Shown piece by piece: positions 1 through 8,894 of a stretch of 64,000 nt of DNA. The notes beneath the pieces are model-generated. The model saw nothing but the letters and a program-made list of their open reading frames with translations, was not told the origin of the DNA and made no database searches. The stretch covers positions 55,352 through 119,351 of the forward strand of contig DIZW01000055.1 of NCBI GenBank assembly GCA_002428015.1, written 5' to 3'. The position numbers and the translations under genes are program-made. How positions within the stretch are numbered: the stretch's first letter is position 1; the number at the start of each line of letters is the position of its first letter. Source of the stretch: Oxalobacteraceae bacterium UBA6018 (GTDB lineage: Bacteria; Pseudomonadota; Gammaproteobacteria; Burkholderiales; Burkholderiaceae_D).

Positions 1-413
1 AGGCGGTGGAGCTGCGCCGCGGCCTGGAGATCGAAAGTGCCTTGCTGGCAACGGAGCGGGCCACCCCGGCCGATATCGCCGAACTGGCCCGCCTGATCGG
101 CTTGCTCGACCAGTACAAGTGCGCTCCCGAGCAATGGGTGCCGGCCCACGTGGAGTTCCACGCGGCCCTGGTGCGCGCGGCCCACAACCGCTTTTACTCC
201 CTGCTGCAGGAAGCGCTCAAGGACACGCTGGAGCGGACCAATCGCCAACTGCTCAAGATCCACCCCAATCGCGACCCCGAGGTAGCCTACCGGCGCCACG
301 TGGAACTGTTCGAGGCCATCAAGAGTGGTCAGCGGGCCATCACGCGCAAGGTCATCGAAAGTCACTTCGACGCCATCGATGCGGTGTTGAAGGCGCCGCC
401 GGCCGGGCTATAA
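1..413 (+). CDS. GntR-family regulator, FCD ligand-binding domain (5' truncated by window edge)
   Basis: The reading frame enters the window open (in frame from base 3) and stops at 411-413. The visible 136 or so residues form an all-alpha FCD domain, the C-terminal effector-binding half of FadR-subfamily GntR regulators. Typical family stretches are ELRRGLEIESALLA, AHVEFHAALVRAAHNRF and HVELFEAIKSG. The N-terminal winged helix lies outside the window, so this is the effector-binding half only. FCD regulators commonly sense organic or sugar acids. The convergent neighbour is a sugar lactonase whose stop overlaps this one by a few bases, which fits a sugar-acid regulator. A decayed copy of the same C-terminal region lies at about 39048-39333. 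Confidence 0.85.
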   Translation, partial: AVELRRGLEIESALLATERATPADIAELARLIGLLDQYKCAPEQWVPAHVEFHAALVRAAHNRFYSLLQEALKDTLERTNRQLLKIHPNRDPEVAYRRHVELFEAIKSGQRAITRKVIESHFDAIDAVLKAPPAGL

Positions 414-1310
414 CGCCAGGTCGGCCATGCTCACCGTGGGACTGGCGATGCCGAGCGGGCCCACGTGGACGGCGAACAGATGGCCGGCCTGCGCTTGCGC
501 CGCCCTGCCAGCCGCGTCGAGGGTGGCCGAGATGGACGTGATGAACAGGGTGTCGAGGCGGGCGCCGCCGATTGCCAGCTTGCTCGGCTTGGACACCGGC
601 AGCACGATGCGGCGGTCGATTTTCCCCTGCGGTGTAATGCGCAGCACCGACCAGCCATCCATGGCGCAGATCCAGTAGCAGCCGTCGCTGTCGACGGTGG
701 CGCCGTCGGGGCGGCCGGGAAGCTCGGCGCCGTCGAGAAACAGGGTCCGGTTGCCAAGCTCGCCGCTCTCGGGGTCGAGCGCAAAGCGCCAGATGCGGTT
801 CACGCTCGGGTGCGAATCGGACAGGTACAGGCTGCGCCCATTGGGCGCGCAGGCCAGGCCGTTGGCGATGCCGATGTCGCCGAAATGGCGGCGCGGGGCG
901 GAGCGGCCGTCGAAATCGAACAGCTCGCCGGTGAGCGGGCCGTTCACGCCCTTCATGTTCATGCTGCCGCACCACATGCGCCCGGCAGGATCGACCACGC
1001 TGTCGTTGCAACGGTTATCGCCCGCGTGCGCCAGCGCTGCTACCGGTGCGGCCGCGCCGCTGGCCGGGTCGAGCAGCCAGAAGCCGTCTTCCAGGCCGAG
1101 CAGCAATCGCCCATCCGTGCACGGCGCCACGCAGCCAACCCGCTGCGGCAGCGTCCAGTGCTCGTCGACGCCGCTGACCGGATCGAGACGGTGCACGCTC
1201 TTGGCCCAGGCATCGACCCACAGTAGACGCTGCGTGAGGGCGCACCAGGTGGCGCCCTCGCCGACCTGGGCGCCGGCCTCGAGCACGCAGTCCACCCCGG
1301 CGGCGCTCAT
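408..1310 (-). CDS. SMP-30/gluconolactonase/LRE family sugar lactonase
   Basis: This 300-residue protein is a six-bladed beta-propeller of the SMP-30 family, at the usual family length. Visible hallmarks are GEGATW near the N terminus (first metal-ligand Glu), IANGLACAPNGRSLYLSDS in the middle and GATVDSDGCYWICAMDG further on. Family members hydrolyse aldonolactones such as gluconolactone or arabinonolactone in the cytoplasm. No signal peptide is visible. The exact sugar cannot be read from sequence. It converges on the FCD regulator, and the two stop regions overlap. The ATG at 1310 is followed by MSAAGVDCVLEAGAQVGEG, a normal family start. Confidence 0.85.
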   Translation of the reverse strand: MSAAGVDCVLEAGAQVGEGATWCALTQRLLWVDAWAKSVHRLDPVSGVDEHWTLPQRVGCVAPCTDGRLLLGLEDGFWLLDPASGAAAPVAALAHAGDNRCNDSVVDPAGRMWCGSMNMKGVNGPLTGELFDFDGRSAPRRHFGDIGIANGLACAPNGRSLYLSDSHPSVNRIWRFALDPESGELGNRTLFLDGAELPGRPDGATVDSDGCYWICAMDGWSVLRITPQGKIDRRIVLPVSKPSKLAIGGARLDTLFITSISATLDAAGRAAQAQAGHLFAVHVGPLGIASPTVSMADLAL

Positions 1311-1577
1311 GCGCCCCCCCGGCGCGCGCAGGGGGGACGGGCGCGCAGGCGAAGCCTGGTGAAGGCGGTGGCGCTACGCGCGCCGGCAAGTTGCTTGGGT
1401 AAATGAGGACGATAAGTGCGGTTCACGATAACTCCGGTCAGTGGTGGGTGGCGCGGACGCTGGGATGCACTTGGCCCCGGGCAAGCAAGCGAGCCGACGT
1501 TGCCACATGTTATGACATACCTTAACACTAGCACCAGCGGTGCACGGCCGCGCGCGCAATCCGGACCAGCGACAGCG
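1311..1577. other. Non-coding stretch upstream of the lactonase
   Basis: No convincing gene lies here. Short frames crossing it have no family features. The segment should carry the promoter of the minus-strand lactonase, but I cannot point to one clear -10/-35 pair. Confidence 0.4.
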
Positions 1578-1611
1578 AAAAAAAAAGCAGAATGCATGAC
1601 TGCATTCTGCT
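1578..1611 (-). terminator. Rho-independent terminator, minus strand
   Basis: An 11-bp perfect stem (1586-1596 with 1601-1611) encloses a TGAC loop. On the minus strand it is followed immediately by nine T residues (1586 down to 1578). This is a textbook intrinsic terminator for transcripts running leftwards. It most likely ends the beta-helix gene, whose stop is at 1876. Confidence 0.85.
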
Positions 1612-1668
1612 GAAAAGACTCAACCGAGGAGACATCGACAGTTGAATGCGCGGAGAGAGCCGCAACGA

Positions 1669-1683
1669 CATGATATCAGATAT
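1669..1683. promoter_or_regulatory. Candidate operator containing TATCAGATA
   Basis: CATGATATCAGATA at 1669-1682 is repeated exactly at 21539-21552, upstream of a TonB receptor. A shorter match (TATCAGATA) lies at 26493-26501 in another divergent promoter region. Here the sequence continues to a near-palindrome, GATATC-A-GATATC (1672-1684). Such an AT-rich 14-mer is improbable twice by chance in this GC-rich DNA. A shared regulator is inferred. Which gene it serves here (lactonase, or the adjacent FCD regulator's regulon) is unclear. The rest of 1684-1875 shows nothing recognisable. Confidence 0.45.
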
Positions 1684-1875
1684 CTTATTTCTTGCAAGCC
1701 TTATCTGCCTTGCGCCGCGTCGCGCGCCGGCCCCGCATCGATCGTCACGATGGCCGCGCCGCCTCCAGCGAGCAATCTGAGCTCGCGCCTCACTGTCGTG
1801 CCATGGTACGCCACGGTGATACGATAGTCGGCCCGACAGAAACTATGCCACCGGCACCCGCGCCGGTGGCGCCGT

Positions 1876-3840
1876 TTAGAAGCCCTCGATCGCGCCCAGG
1901 TCGGCCGCGCCGCCGCGCACCCGTGGCGCTCCCAGCACGTCTGAACCCATCACGACGGCGCTGGCGTAGGCCGCGTTGATGGCCGCGCTGTTGGCCGCCG
2001 GGCGGAACATGTAGGCGCCGCTGGTGGCGACAAAGCGCGGATCGACGACCCGGTTGTCCACCGCGCCCGGGGTGGCCGTATCGCGATTGCCGCCCCACAT
2101 GATGTTGTGGCTGATGTCCACGTTCAGGTCGGTGACGGCATTGAAGTTGGTCAGCGGACGGTCTGGCGCGGCAACGAAGATATTGTTGTAGATGCGCATG
2201 AACTTCGATTTCTGGGTGCTGATCTCGCCCTCCCCGGTGATGGCCTGGGTGCTGTTGCGGTAGGTGGTATTGCCGAACACGTCGATGTAGCCAGAGTTGA
2301 GCGCATGGATGCCGCGCCCGCCGTTATTGAACACCAGGTTGTTGGCCACCAGCGTGCGGCCCGTGTAGCCCTTGTTGTTGAAACTGTCGAGGATGATGCC
2401 GTTGCCGTCGGTGGGCTGGATGAAGTGGAAGCAGCTGCACGGGAACAGGTTGATCGCGTCAGAGACGACGTTGTTGGTGATCATGAATCGGTAGGAGCTC
2501 GTGTTTCCGTCCAGGTTGTACGGCGTGAGCAGGCTGATGGCCGAGGTGCCGTAGGGCGAATAGGAACTGGTGTTCCAGACGCGATTATTGTCGAACGTAA
2601 CGTAGTCGACCAGCCCGCCACCGATGCCGCCGCCCGGGGTATCGTGCACGATGTTGTTGCGCACCACGATGTGATGGGTCTTGTTGAGCGTCTTGCCGGC
2701 CAGGCTGATACCGTTCGAGTCGACGATGGCGGTGATGTACTTTTGCGGCGTCATCTTGGAGTAGGCCAGCGCCAGGTCGTTCTGCGCCTTCGCTTCGTCG
2801 TAGCTGACCTGCTGCACGTGGCCCTGCACTTCGAAGCCGTCGATGACCAGCCAGGCGGCGTCGCGCACTTCGATGCCGTGGTAATTGACGCCCTTAGTGG
2901 TCTTGATCAGCGGGTGTTCGCCCGGGAAGTTACGATAGGTGATGGGCGCGCCTGGCAGGCCAGACTTGTTGATCTGCACCACCGTGTAATTGTAGGGGTT
3001 GGTGTAGGTGCCATTTCGTACCAGCACCGTCTGGCCGGGCCCCATCACGGTATGGGCCTGCTGGATGGTTTTCCAGGGGCGCGCTTCGGTACCGGGATTG
3101 GTATTGGATCCACTGACGCCGTCGACGAAGAAAATACTGGTCACCCCGGCGCCAGGCAGGGTGGCCTGCGCGGGCAGCCCCGGCACCGCCGTGCCGTAGG
3201 GGCGCAGCGCCGAGACCCGGTACGCGTAGCTGGCGCCGGCCAGAAGGCCGCGGTCGCGGTACACGGTGGTGTTGGGGCCGACCTGGTCGAGCACGCGCCA
3301 TTGGCCGTCGCCGTCGTCGCGCTCGATCTTGAAGCCGGTCTCGTCGGGCGTGACGTCCTGCCACTCGAGCATCACGTCGGTGCTGCTGAGCGGCTGCGCG
3401 ACCAGGCGGCGCGGCGCGGCCGCGTTGTCGTAGTCGCCCGCGCTCGCGGCCGCGCCCGGCGTGGTCAAGATCACCTGTCCGCCCGACACCAGCGCCGCGT
3501 TCGACTCGGGGCGCATGGCGCTGACCCGATATTCGTAGGCATAATTGAGCAGCAGGTTGCTGTCGATATAGCTGCGCGCCGCCGCGCCCAGCGTGGCCAC
3601 CGTGATCCAAGCGCGGCTGCCGCTGATGCGCCGCTCCACTTTGAACGCGCTCACCGCCGGCGCATCGCTCGACCAGCTCACCAGGGCCTGGGTGGCCGAT
3701 GGATAGGAGCGCGCCACCACGTTATACGGCTCGCCCGCGGCCGATACCGTGTTGCCGTTCAGTTGCGCCAGGGCGGGCACGGCGTGCATGGCAGCGCCGC
3801 ACAGCAGGCTGAGCGCAAAAATCAGTTTGGTTCGTTTCAT
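1876..3840 (-). CDS. Secreted FN3/right-handed parallel beta-helix protein, putative polysaccharide-active
   Basis: From the ATG at 3840, preceded by a GAGGAAA ribosome site, this is a 654-residue protein. It opens with a signal peptide (MKRTKLIFALSLLCGAAMHAVPALA). Two fibronectin-III-like modules follow at roughly residues 35-125 and 140-235 (repeated YEYRVSAMRP / YAYRVSALRP endings). After these comes a right-handed beta-helix, starting around IFFVDGVSGSNTNPGTEARPW, a motif common to PL9-type and DUF1565-like lyases. The region carries many Asn-rich turns (VVRNNIVHD, ITNNVVSD, VANNLVFNNGG). A lyase or hydrolase role on pectin or hemicellulose is inferred, and catalytic residues cannot be assigned. 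It diverges from the GH3 gene. A shorter paralogue is encoded at 26691-28358. Confidence 0.8.
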   Translation of the reverse strand: MKRTKLIFALSLLCGAAMHAVPALAQLNGNTVSAAGEPYNVVARSYPSATQALVSWSSDAPAVSAFKVERRISGSRAWITVATLGAAARSYIDSNLLLNYAYEYRVSAMRPESNAALVSGGQVILTTPGAAASAGDYDNAAAPRRLVAQPLSSTDVMLEWQDVTPDETGFKIERDDGDGQWRVLDQVGPNTTVYRDRGLLAGASYAYRVSALRPYGTAVPGLPAQATLPGAGVTSIFFVDGVSGSNTNPGTEARPWKTIQQAHTVMGPGQTVLVRNGTYTNPYNYTVVQINKSGLPGAPITYRNFPGEHPLIKTTKGVNYHGIEVRDAAWLVIDGFEVQGHVQQVSYDEAKAQNDLALAYSKMTPQKYITAIVDSNGISLAGKTLNKTHHIVVRNNIVHDTPGGGIGGGLVDYVTFDNNRVWNTSSYSPYGTSAISLLTPYNLDGNTSSYRFMITNNVVSDAINLFPCSCFHFIQPTDGNGIILDSFNNKGYTGRTLVANNLVFNNGGRGIHALNSGYIDVFGNTTYRNSTQAITGEGEISTQKSKFMRIYNNIFVAAPDRPLTNFNAVTDLNVDISHNIMWGGNRDTATPGAVDNRVVDPRFVATSGAYMFRPAANSAAINAAYASAVVMGSDVLGAPRVRGGAADLGAIEGF

Positions 3841-4159
3841 GGTTTCCTCAGTTAAAGCAGCAAGCGCCGCGTCTCGATCGTTGTTCGTCGACTCGCCAGG
3901 TAGCGGACGGATTGCCCGCGATGGCAATGCTGTGATGTTGCCGAGATACTATCGACGCCGCAATTGCGAAACTTGGCCGGGGCTATTATGTTTGTTCGTG
4001 TGCGCACGCGCCGGCGCAGACGCCTTGGGTTTTTTAGCGCGACGCTGCCGCGGCCACGCGATTTCGCAATTGCGCCTGGGCCGCGGCGGGCGCAGCATTT
4101 CGGGTGACGGCGCAGCCCGCGCCCCTGCTGGCCTGCCCTGAGCTGTGAAAGGAACGACC
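3841..4159. promoter_or_regulatory. Divergent promoter region with an inverted pair of CGCAATTGCGAAA elements
   Basis: CGCAATTGCGAAA at 3959-3971 and its exact reverse complement TTTCGCAATTGCG at 4062-4074 face each other across about 90 bp. They lie between the beta-helix gene (start 3840) and the GH3 gene (start 4160). One element serves each direction at roughly 90-120 bp from the start codon. The same core recurs at other glycosidase promoters of this window (near 11482, 43851, 48826 and 58023). This looks like paired operators for one regulator, which I cannot identify from sequence. Confidence 0.6.
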
Positions 4160-6556
4160 ATGAATCCCCAACGCCGCACCTTGATGCGCGCCCTGGCCGG
4201 CGCCGGTGCGCTGTGCGCCAGCCCGGTGCCCGCGCTCGCCGCCACGCCGCTGTATCGCAACGCGCGCGCCAGCACCGCGCGGCGGGTCGACGATCTGCTG
4301 CGCCGCATGACGCTGGACGAAAAGCTGATGCAGCTGCAGTGCATCTGGAACCGCAAGGATCAGGTGCAGGACGCGCAAGGGGCGTTTTCCGGCGCGAGCG
4401 CCAGCGCCGCCTTCCCGCACGGGATCGGCATGCTGGCGCGCCCGTCCGACCGCCAGGGCCAGGCTGGCGCGGCCACCCCGGCCAACGCCGCCGACCCTGG
4501 CGACAGCGGCGCACGCGCCAATCGCGGCGCGCGCGAGACGGCCGAATTTTCCCTGGCGGCGCAGCGCTGGGCCGTCGAGCACACCCGGCTCGGCATTCCC
4601 CTGCTGCTGCACGAAGAAGCGCTGCATGGGTACGCGGCGCGCGAGGCCACCTGCTTTCCGCAGGCCATCGCGCTAGCCTCGTCCTTCGACCCGGCGCTGG
4701 TGACGGAGGTGTTTGGCGTGGTGGCCGCCGAAATGCGTGCCCGCGGCGCCAACCTGGCGCTCGCGCCAGTGGTGGACGTGGCGCGCGAGCCGCGCTGGGG
4801 CCGCATCGAAGAGACCTTCAGCGAGGACCCTTACCTGTGCGGCGTGATCGGCGTGGCCGTGGTGCGCGGCCTGTCCGGCGACTGCTTGCCTCTGGCGCCG
4901 GACAAGGTGCTGGCCACGCTCAAGCACATGACAGGCCATGGCCAGCCTGAAAACGGCACCAACATCGGGCCGCTCAGCGTCGGCCAGCGCGACCTGCGCC
5001 AGGTGTTCTACGCACCGTTCGAATACGTCATCCGGCGCACCGTGGCGGCGGCGGTGATGCCCTCGTATAACGAAGTCGATGGCGTGCCCTCGCACGCCAA
5101 CCGTGCCATGCTCACCGGCGTGCTGCGCCAGGAATGGGGCTTCAAGGGCATCGTGGTGTCCGACTACGGCGGCATCGGCGCGCTGGTGGAGCGCCACCAT
5201 CTGGCCGCCGACATGGCCGAAGCAGGGCTGCGCGCCTTCGCCGCCGGAGTCGACGTGGAAACCCCCGACCCCCACTGCTATCCCCACCTGGCGGCCCAAC
5301 TGGCGCGCGGCGCCATCGCCCTGCCCGCGCTGGACGCGGCGGTGCGCCGCATCCTGCACCTGAAGGTGGCCGCCGGCCTGTTCGAGCAGCCCTATCCGGA
5401 CCCGGGCCGCGCCGACGCGGCCACCGCCACCCCGGCCGCACTGGCGCTGGCGCGCCGCGCCGCCACCCGCTGCGCCGTGCTGCTCAAGAACGACGCCGAC
5501 CTGCTACCGCTGGAGGCGCGCACGATCGGACGCCTGCTGGTGGTGGGCACCCACGCGCGCGACACGCCCATCGGCGGCTACTCCGACGTGCCGCGCAAGG
5601 TGGTGTCGGTGCTCGAGGCGCTGCAGGAAGAAGCGGCCGACGGCGCCTTCAGCATCAGCTACAGCGAAGGGGTGCGCCTGACCGAGGAACGCATCTGGGG
5701 CCAGGACGCGATCCACTTCACCACCGACGAGGTCAACGCGCGCCTGCGCGAGCAGGCGGTGGCCGCGGCCGCGCAGGCCGACCTGATCGTGATGGTGCTG
5801 GGCGACAACGAGCAGACCAGCCGCGAGGCGTGGGGCGACCACCATCTTGGCGACCGCTCCAGCCTGGGCCTGATCGGCCAGCAGGATGCGCTGGCCGCGG
5901 CCCTGTGCCAGTTGGGAAAACCGGTGGTCGCGGTGCTGCTCAACGGGCGGCCACTGGCGATCAACCTGCTGGCCAGCCAGGCTGGCGCTATCCTGGAAGG
6001 CTGGTACCTGGGCCAGGAGACCGGGCACGCGGTGGCCGACCTGCTGTTCGGGCGCGCCAACCCGGGCGGCAAGCTGCCCGTGTCGATCGCCCGCGACGTC
6101 GGCCAGCTGCCGCTGTTCTACAACCACAAGCCGAGCGCACGCCGCGGCTACCTCGACGGCGTGACCACGCCGCTGTACCCATTTGGATTTGGCCTGAGCT
6201 ACACCCGCTTTACGCTATCGGCGCCGCGCCTGTCGCGCACCCGCATCCGCGCGCACGAACGCGTGACGGTCAGCGTGGAGGTGCACAATACCGGCGCGCG
6301 CGCCGGCGACGAGGTGGTGCAACTGTATGTGCGCGACGACATCAGCTCGGCCACCCGCCCCGAGCGCGAGCTCAAGGCGTTCGAGCGCGTCAGCCTGGAG
6401 CCGGGCCAGCGCCGCACCGTGCACCTGGAGCTTGGCCCCGAGCAGCTGCGGTACTACGATGCGGACATGGTGCGGCGGGTCGAACCGGGCAACTTCACCA
6501 TCTTTACCGGCGCCGACAGCGGCGCCCTCCAGTGTGCCGTGCTGACGGTCGACTAA
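4160..6556 (+). CDS. Glycoside hydrolase family 3 beta-glycosidase (beta-glucosidase/beta-xylosidase type)
   Basis: I start at ATG 4160 (AAAGGA ribosome site) rather than the in-frame GTG at 4145. The start yields a twin-arginine-like leader, RRTLMRALAGAGALCASPVPALA. The 798-residue protein has the GH3 order: N-terminal TIM barrel (about 45-380) with KHMTGHGQP and the nucleophile Asp335 in VVSDYGG, then an alpha/beta sandwich (VMVLGDNEQTSREAWGDHH region), then a C-terminal FN3-like domain (GDEVVQLYVRD). GH3 enzymes release terminal beta-linked glucose or xylose from oligosaccharides. Specificity cannot be fixed here. It converges on the GH92 gene and shares its divergent promoter with the beta-helix gene. 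Confidence 0.9.
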   Translation: MNPQRRTLMRALAGAGALCASPVPALAATPLYRNARASTARRVDDLLRRMTLDEKLMQLQCIWNRKDQVQDAQGAFSGASASAAFPHGIGMLARPSDRQGQAGAATPANAADPGDSGARANRGARETAEFSLAAQRWAVEHTRLGIPLLLHEEALHGYAAREATCFPQAIALASSFDPALVTEVFGVVAAEMRARGANLALAPVVDVAREPRWGRIEETFSEDPYLCGVIGVAVVRGLSGDCLPLAPDKVLATLKHMTGHGQPENGTNIGPLSVGQRDLRQVFYAPFEYVIRRTVAAAVMPSYNEVDGVPSHANRAMLTGVLRQEWGFKGIVVSDYGGIGALVERHHLAADMAEAGLRAFAAGVDVETPDPHCYPHLAAQLARGAIALPALDAAVRRILHLKVAAGLFEQPYPDPGRADAATATPAALALARRAATRCAVLLKNDADLLPLEARTIGRLLVVGTHARDTPIGGYSDVPRKVVSVLEALQEEAADGAFSISYSEGVRLTEERIWGQDAIHFTTDEVNARLREQAVAAAAQADLIVMVLGDNEQTSREAWGDHHLGDRSSLGLIGQQDALAAALCQLGKPVVAVLLNGRPLAINLLASQAGAILEGWYLGQETGHAVADLLFGRANPGGKLPVSIARDVGQLPLFYNHKPSARRGYLDGVTTPLYPFGFGLSYTRFTLSAPRLSRTRIRAHERVTVSVEVHNTGARAGDEVVQLYVRDDISSATRPERELKAFERVSLEPGQRRTVHLELGPEQLRYYDADMVRRVEPGNFTIFTGADSGALQCAVLTVD

Positions 6557-6596
6557 GCCGCCCGCGCGCCATTCGCGCTCCCGCTGCGGCGCGCCG

Positions 6597-8894
6597 TCAC
6601 GGCGACATCGATGGCGGCGGCGCGCCGGCGCCCCAGCCGCTGGCTGCGGCGACCATGTCCAGTTCCAGCAGGCCGCCGCCTTCGAGCTCCTGGTGCGTGA
6701 TCCAGGCGCGTGCGAGCGGCTTGCCGTTCAGGCGCGCCGCGCCGATGTACGGCGCGCCCGCGCCGAAGCCGCGCGCGACGATGTGAAGCGCGCTGCCCTG
6801 CTGCAGGTGCAGCGTGCTCTCGCCCACCAGCGGCGAGGTGATCAGGTACACCGGCTGGCCCGCGTTCGGGTACAGCCCCAGCATGCGAAACACCAGCCAG
6901 GACGACATCGCCCCCGAATCGTCGTTGCCCGGTATGCCATCCGGTCCATCGTGGTAATGGCGCTGCACGATGGCGCGCACGCGCGCCGAGCTCAGGTCGG
7001 GCCTGCCCAGCCAGTGGTACAGGTTGGGCGTGAGGAACGATGGCTCGTTGCCGACGTTGTAGAAGCCGCCGTCGAAAAAGGTGTCGAGCCGGCGCCGGAA
7101 CGGGCCCGGTCCGCCGGCCGCGTCGATCAGGCCGGCCACGTCGTGCGGCACCGCCAACGAATACTCCCACGAACTGCCTTCATACAGGAAGCCGCACCAC
7201 CAGCACACGCACGTGCCGATGTCGACGTCGTGCGGCGCGTAGGCGCGTGTGGCGGCCCCTGGCACGCTGCAGGCGATTTCGTCGATCCAGCTGCCGTCGG
7301 CGCGGCGCGGCATGATGAAGCCGCGTGCGCCATGGTCCTCCACCGCTCGCCACAGGTGCTTCCAGTTGCCGGCCTGGCGCGCGAAGCGCTGCGCCAGCGC
7401 CGTGTGCCCCAGCCCTCGCGCCACGGTGGCGATGGCGAAATCGTCCAGCGAATACTCCACCGTGCGGGTGCCGGCGCGCACATAGCGCGAGGACACGTAG
7501 CCAAGCGTGTTGTAGTCGGCCAGGCCGCCGCGCCCTTCCTTCTCCTCGTTGCCGCCGGGGACCACGTCGGCGTCGGCCAGCATTGCCGCCAGCGCCTGCT
7601 CGTAGTCGATCCCTTCCAGGCCCTTGACGTAGGCGTCGGCGATGATCACGTCCGCGTTGGAGCCTCCCTGGGTGCGCCCGTTGGCGTTGCCGCTACGTGC
7701 GTCGGGCAGGAAGCCCTCGTGGCGCTGGATGTCGATCAGCGCGCGCACGATGGCCGCCTCGCGCGCCGGGTCGATCAGCATGATGAGCGGATGCGAGGAG
7801 CGATAGGTGTCCCATATCGCGTAAAAGTCGTCGTAGTACGGCTCGCCCGAATGCCACAGCGGATTTTCTCCCGTGCGGTCCGACGGCATCAGCATGCTGT
7901 GATACAGGCCGGTGTAGAACATACGGCGCTGCGCGCCGGTGGCGCCGGCACCCAGTTCCACCCGTGACAGCAGGGCATTCCAGGCGGCGCGGGTGGCGCC
8001 CAGCATGGCGTCGAAGCGCCAGCCGGGCGCCTCGGCGTCGAGATTTTCCCTGGCGTGCGCGCTGCTGAGAAACGAGATGGCGATCTTCATCTGCAACGGC
8101 CGCCCGCGCGCCGCGCCGAAGCCGAGCAGTGCGCCGGTATCCTCGCCGGTATCGGACTGGCGGCGCGCGCGCGCATCGAGCTTGCCGCTCTTCCAGGTGC
8201 GCACGGCGCGTATCGGCTGGTCGAAGCGGGCGTAGAAATACACGGTATACGGCCCGCCGTTGTTCCAGCCGCCGCGTGCCCGGCTGTGGCCGCGCACCTC
8301 GGTGGCCGACACCACCTCGATCTCGGAGCCGACCAGGTACTGCGCTTCGGCCTGCAGCGGCACGGTGCCCTGGTTGAGCAGGCGCCCGGCGTCCAGTTCC
8401 AGCGCCATCGGCGCGCCGCGGGGGAAGCGGAAGCGGTACTGGGCCGCCTTGCTGGCGGCCGTCAGCTCGGCATGGATGCCCGAGCCCTTGAGCGTCACGC
8501 CGTAGTAGCCCAGCTCGGCGTGTTCGCGCTCGCGCAGCGCCGTGTGGCCGATCGCCTCGATCGGCCCGGAAAACGGCATCACCGAGATGTTGCCGTATTT
8601 GGCGCCGCCGCCGGTGCCGCTCACGTGCAGCTGGCTGAACCCGTACAGCGGCGCCTCTGGCGCGGCCACGTAGCCGCTGTTGGCCACGCGCGAGTAGTCC
8701 GGTCCGGGCCGGATCATGCCGAACGGGCGCGCCGGTCCAACCGTCACATTGCCATCGTTGATGCTGCCGATCATCGGATCGACGTAGCTGGTCAACGGTG
8801 CTGCGGGCGCCGTGGACGCGGGCAAGGCCGGCGCCGCCAGCGCGCCCAGTGGAAAGGCCAACAGGCAGCCGGCCAGGTAGCGCAACTTCGTCAT
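6597..8894 (-). CDS. Glycoside hydrolase family 92 alpha-mannosidase (copy 1)
   Basis: The 765-residue protein has a signal peptide (MTKLRYLAGCLLAFPLGALA) followed directly by the GH92 beginning, YVDPMIGSINDGNVTVGPARPFG. Further family marks are GFSQLHVSGTGGG, GGSNADVIIADAYVKG and, near the C terminus, GNDDSGAMSSWLVFRMLGLYPNAGQ, which carries the paired Asp residues used as general base. GH92 enzymes are calcium-dependent exo-alpha-mannosidases that remove terminal mannose, acting here in the periplasm. The start overlaps the stop of the upstream fusion gene (ATGA at 8894-8891), indicating translational coupling. Two further GH92 genes lie in the window at 24084 and 44288. Confidence 0.92.
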   Translation of the reverse strand: MTKLRYLAGCLLAFPLGALAAPALPASTAPAAPLTSYVDPMIGSINDGNVTVGPARPFGMIRPGPDYSRVANSGYVAAPEAPLYGFSQLHVSGTGGGAKYGNISVMPFSGPIEAIGHTALREREHAELGYYGVTLKGSGIHAELTAASKAAQYRFRFPRGAPMALELDAGRLLNQGTVPLQAEAQYLVGSEIEVVSATEVRGHSRARGGWNNGGPYTVYFYARFDQPIRAVRTWKSGKLDARARRQSDTGEDTGALLGFGAARGRPLQMKIAISFLSSAHARENLDAEAPGWRFDAMLGATRAAWNALLSRVELGAGATGAQRRMFYTGLYHSMLMPSDRTGENPLWHSGEPYYDDFYAIWDTYRSSHPLIMLIDPAREAAIVRALIDIQRHEGFLPDARSGNANGRTQGGSNADVIIADAYVKGLEGIDYEQALAAMLADADVVPGGNEEKEGRGGLADYNTLGYVSSRYVRAGTRTVEYSLDDFAIATVARGLGHTALAQRFARQAGNWKHLWRAVEDHGARGFIMPRRADGSWIDEIACSVPGAATRAYAPHDVDIGTCVCWWCGFLYEGSSWEYSLAVPHDVAGLIDAAGGPGPFRRRLDTFFDGGFYNVGNEPSFLTPNLYHWLGRPDLSSARVRAIVQRHYHDGPDGIPGNDDSGAMSSWLVFRMLGLYPNAGQPVYLITSPLVGESTLHLQQGSALHIVARGFGAGAPYIGAARLNGKPLARAWITHQELEGGGLLELDMVAAASGWGAGAPPPSMSP

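Noticed and set aside
2107..3855. 582-codon plus-strand open frame
   Set aside because: It is antisense to the beta-helix gene, with His/Val/Arg-rich shadow composition and no motif.
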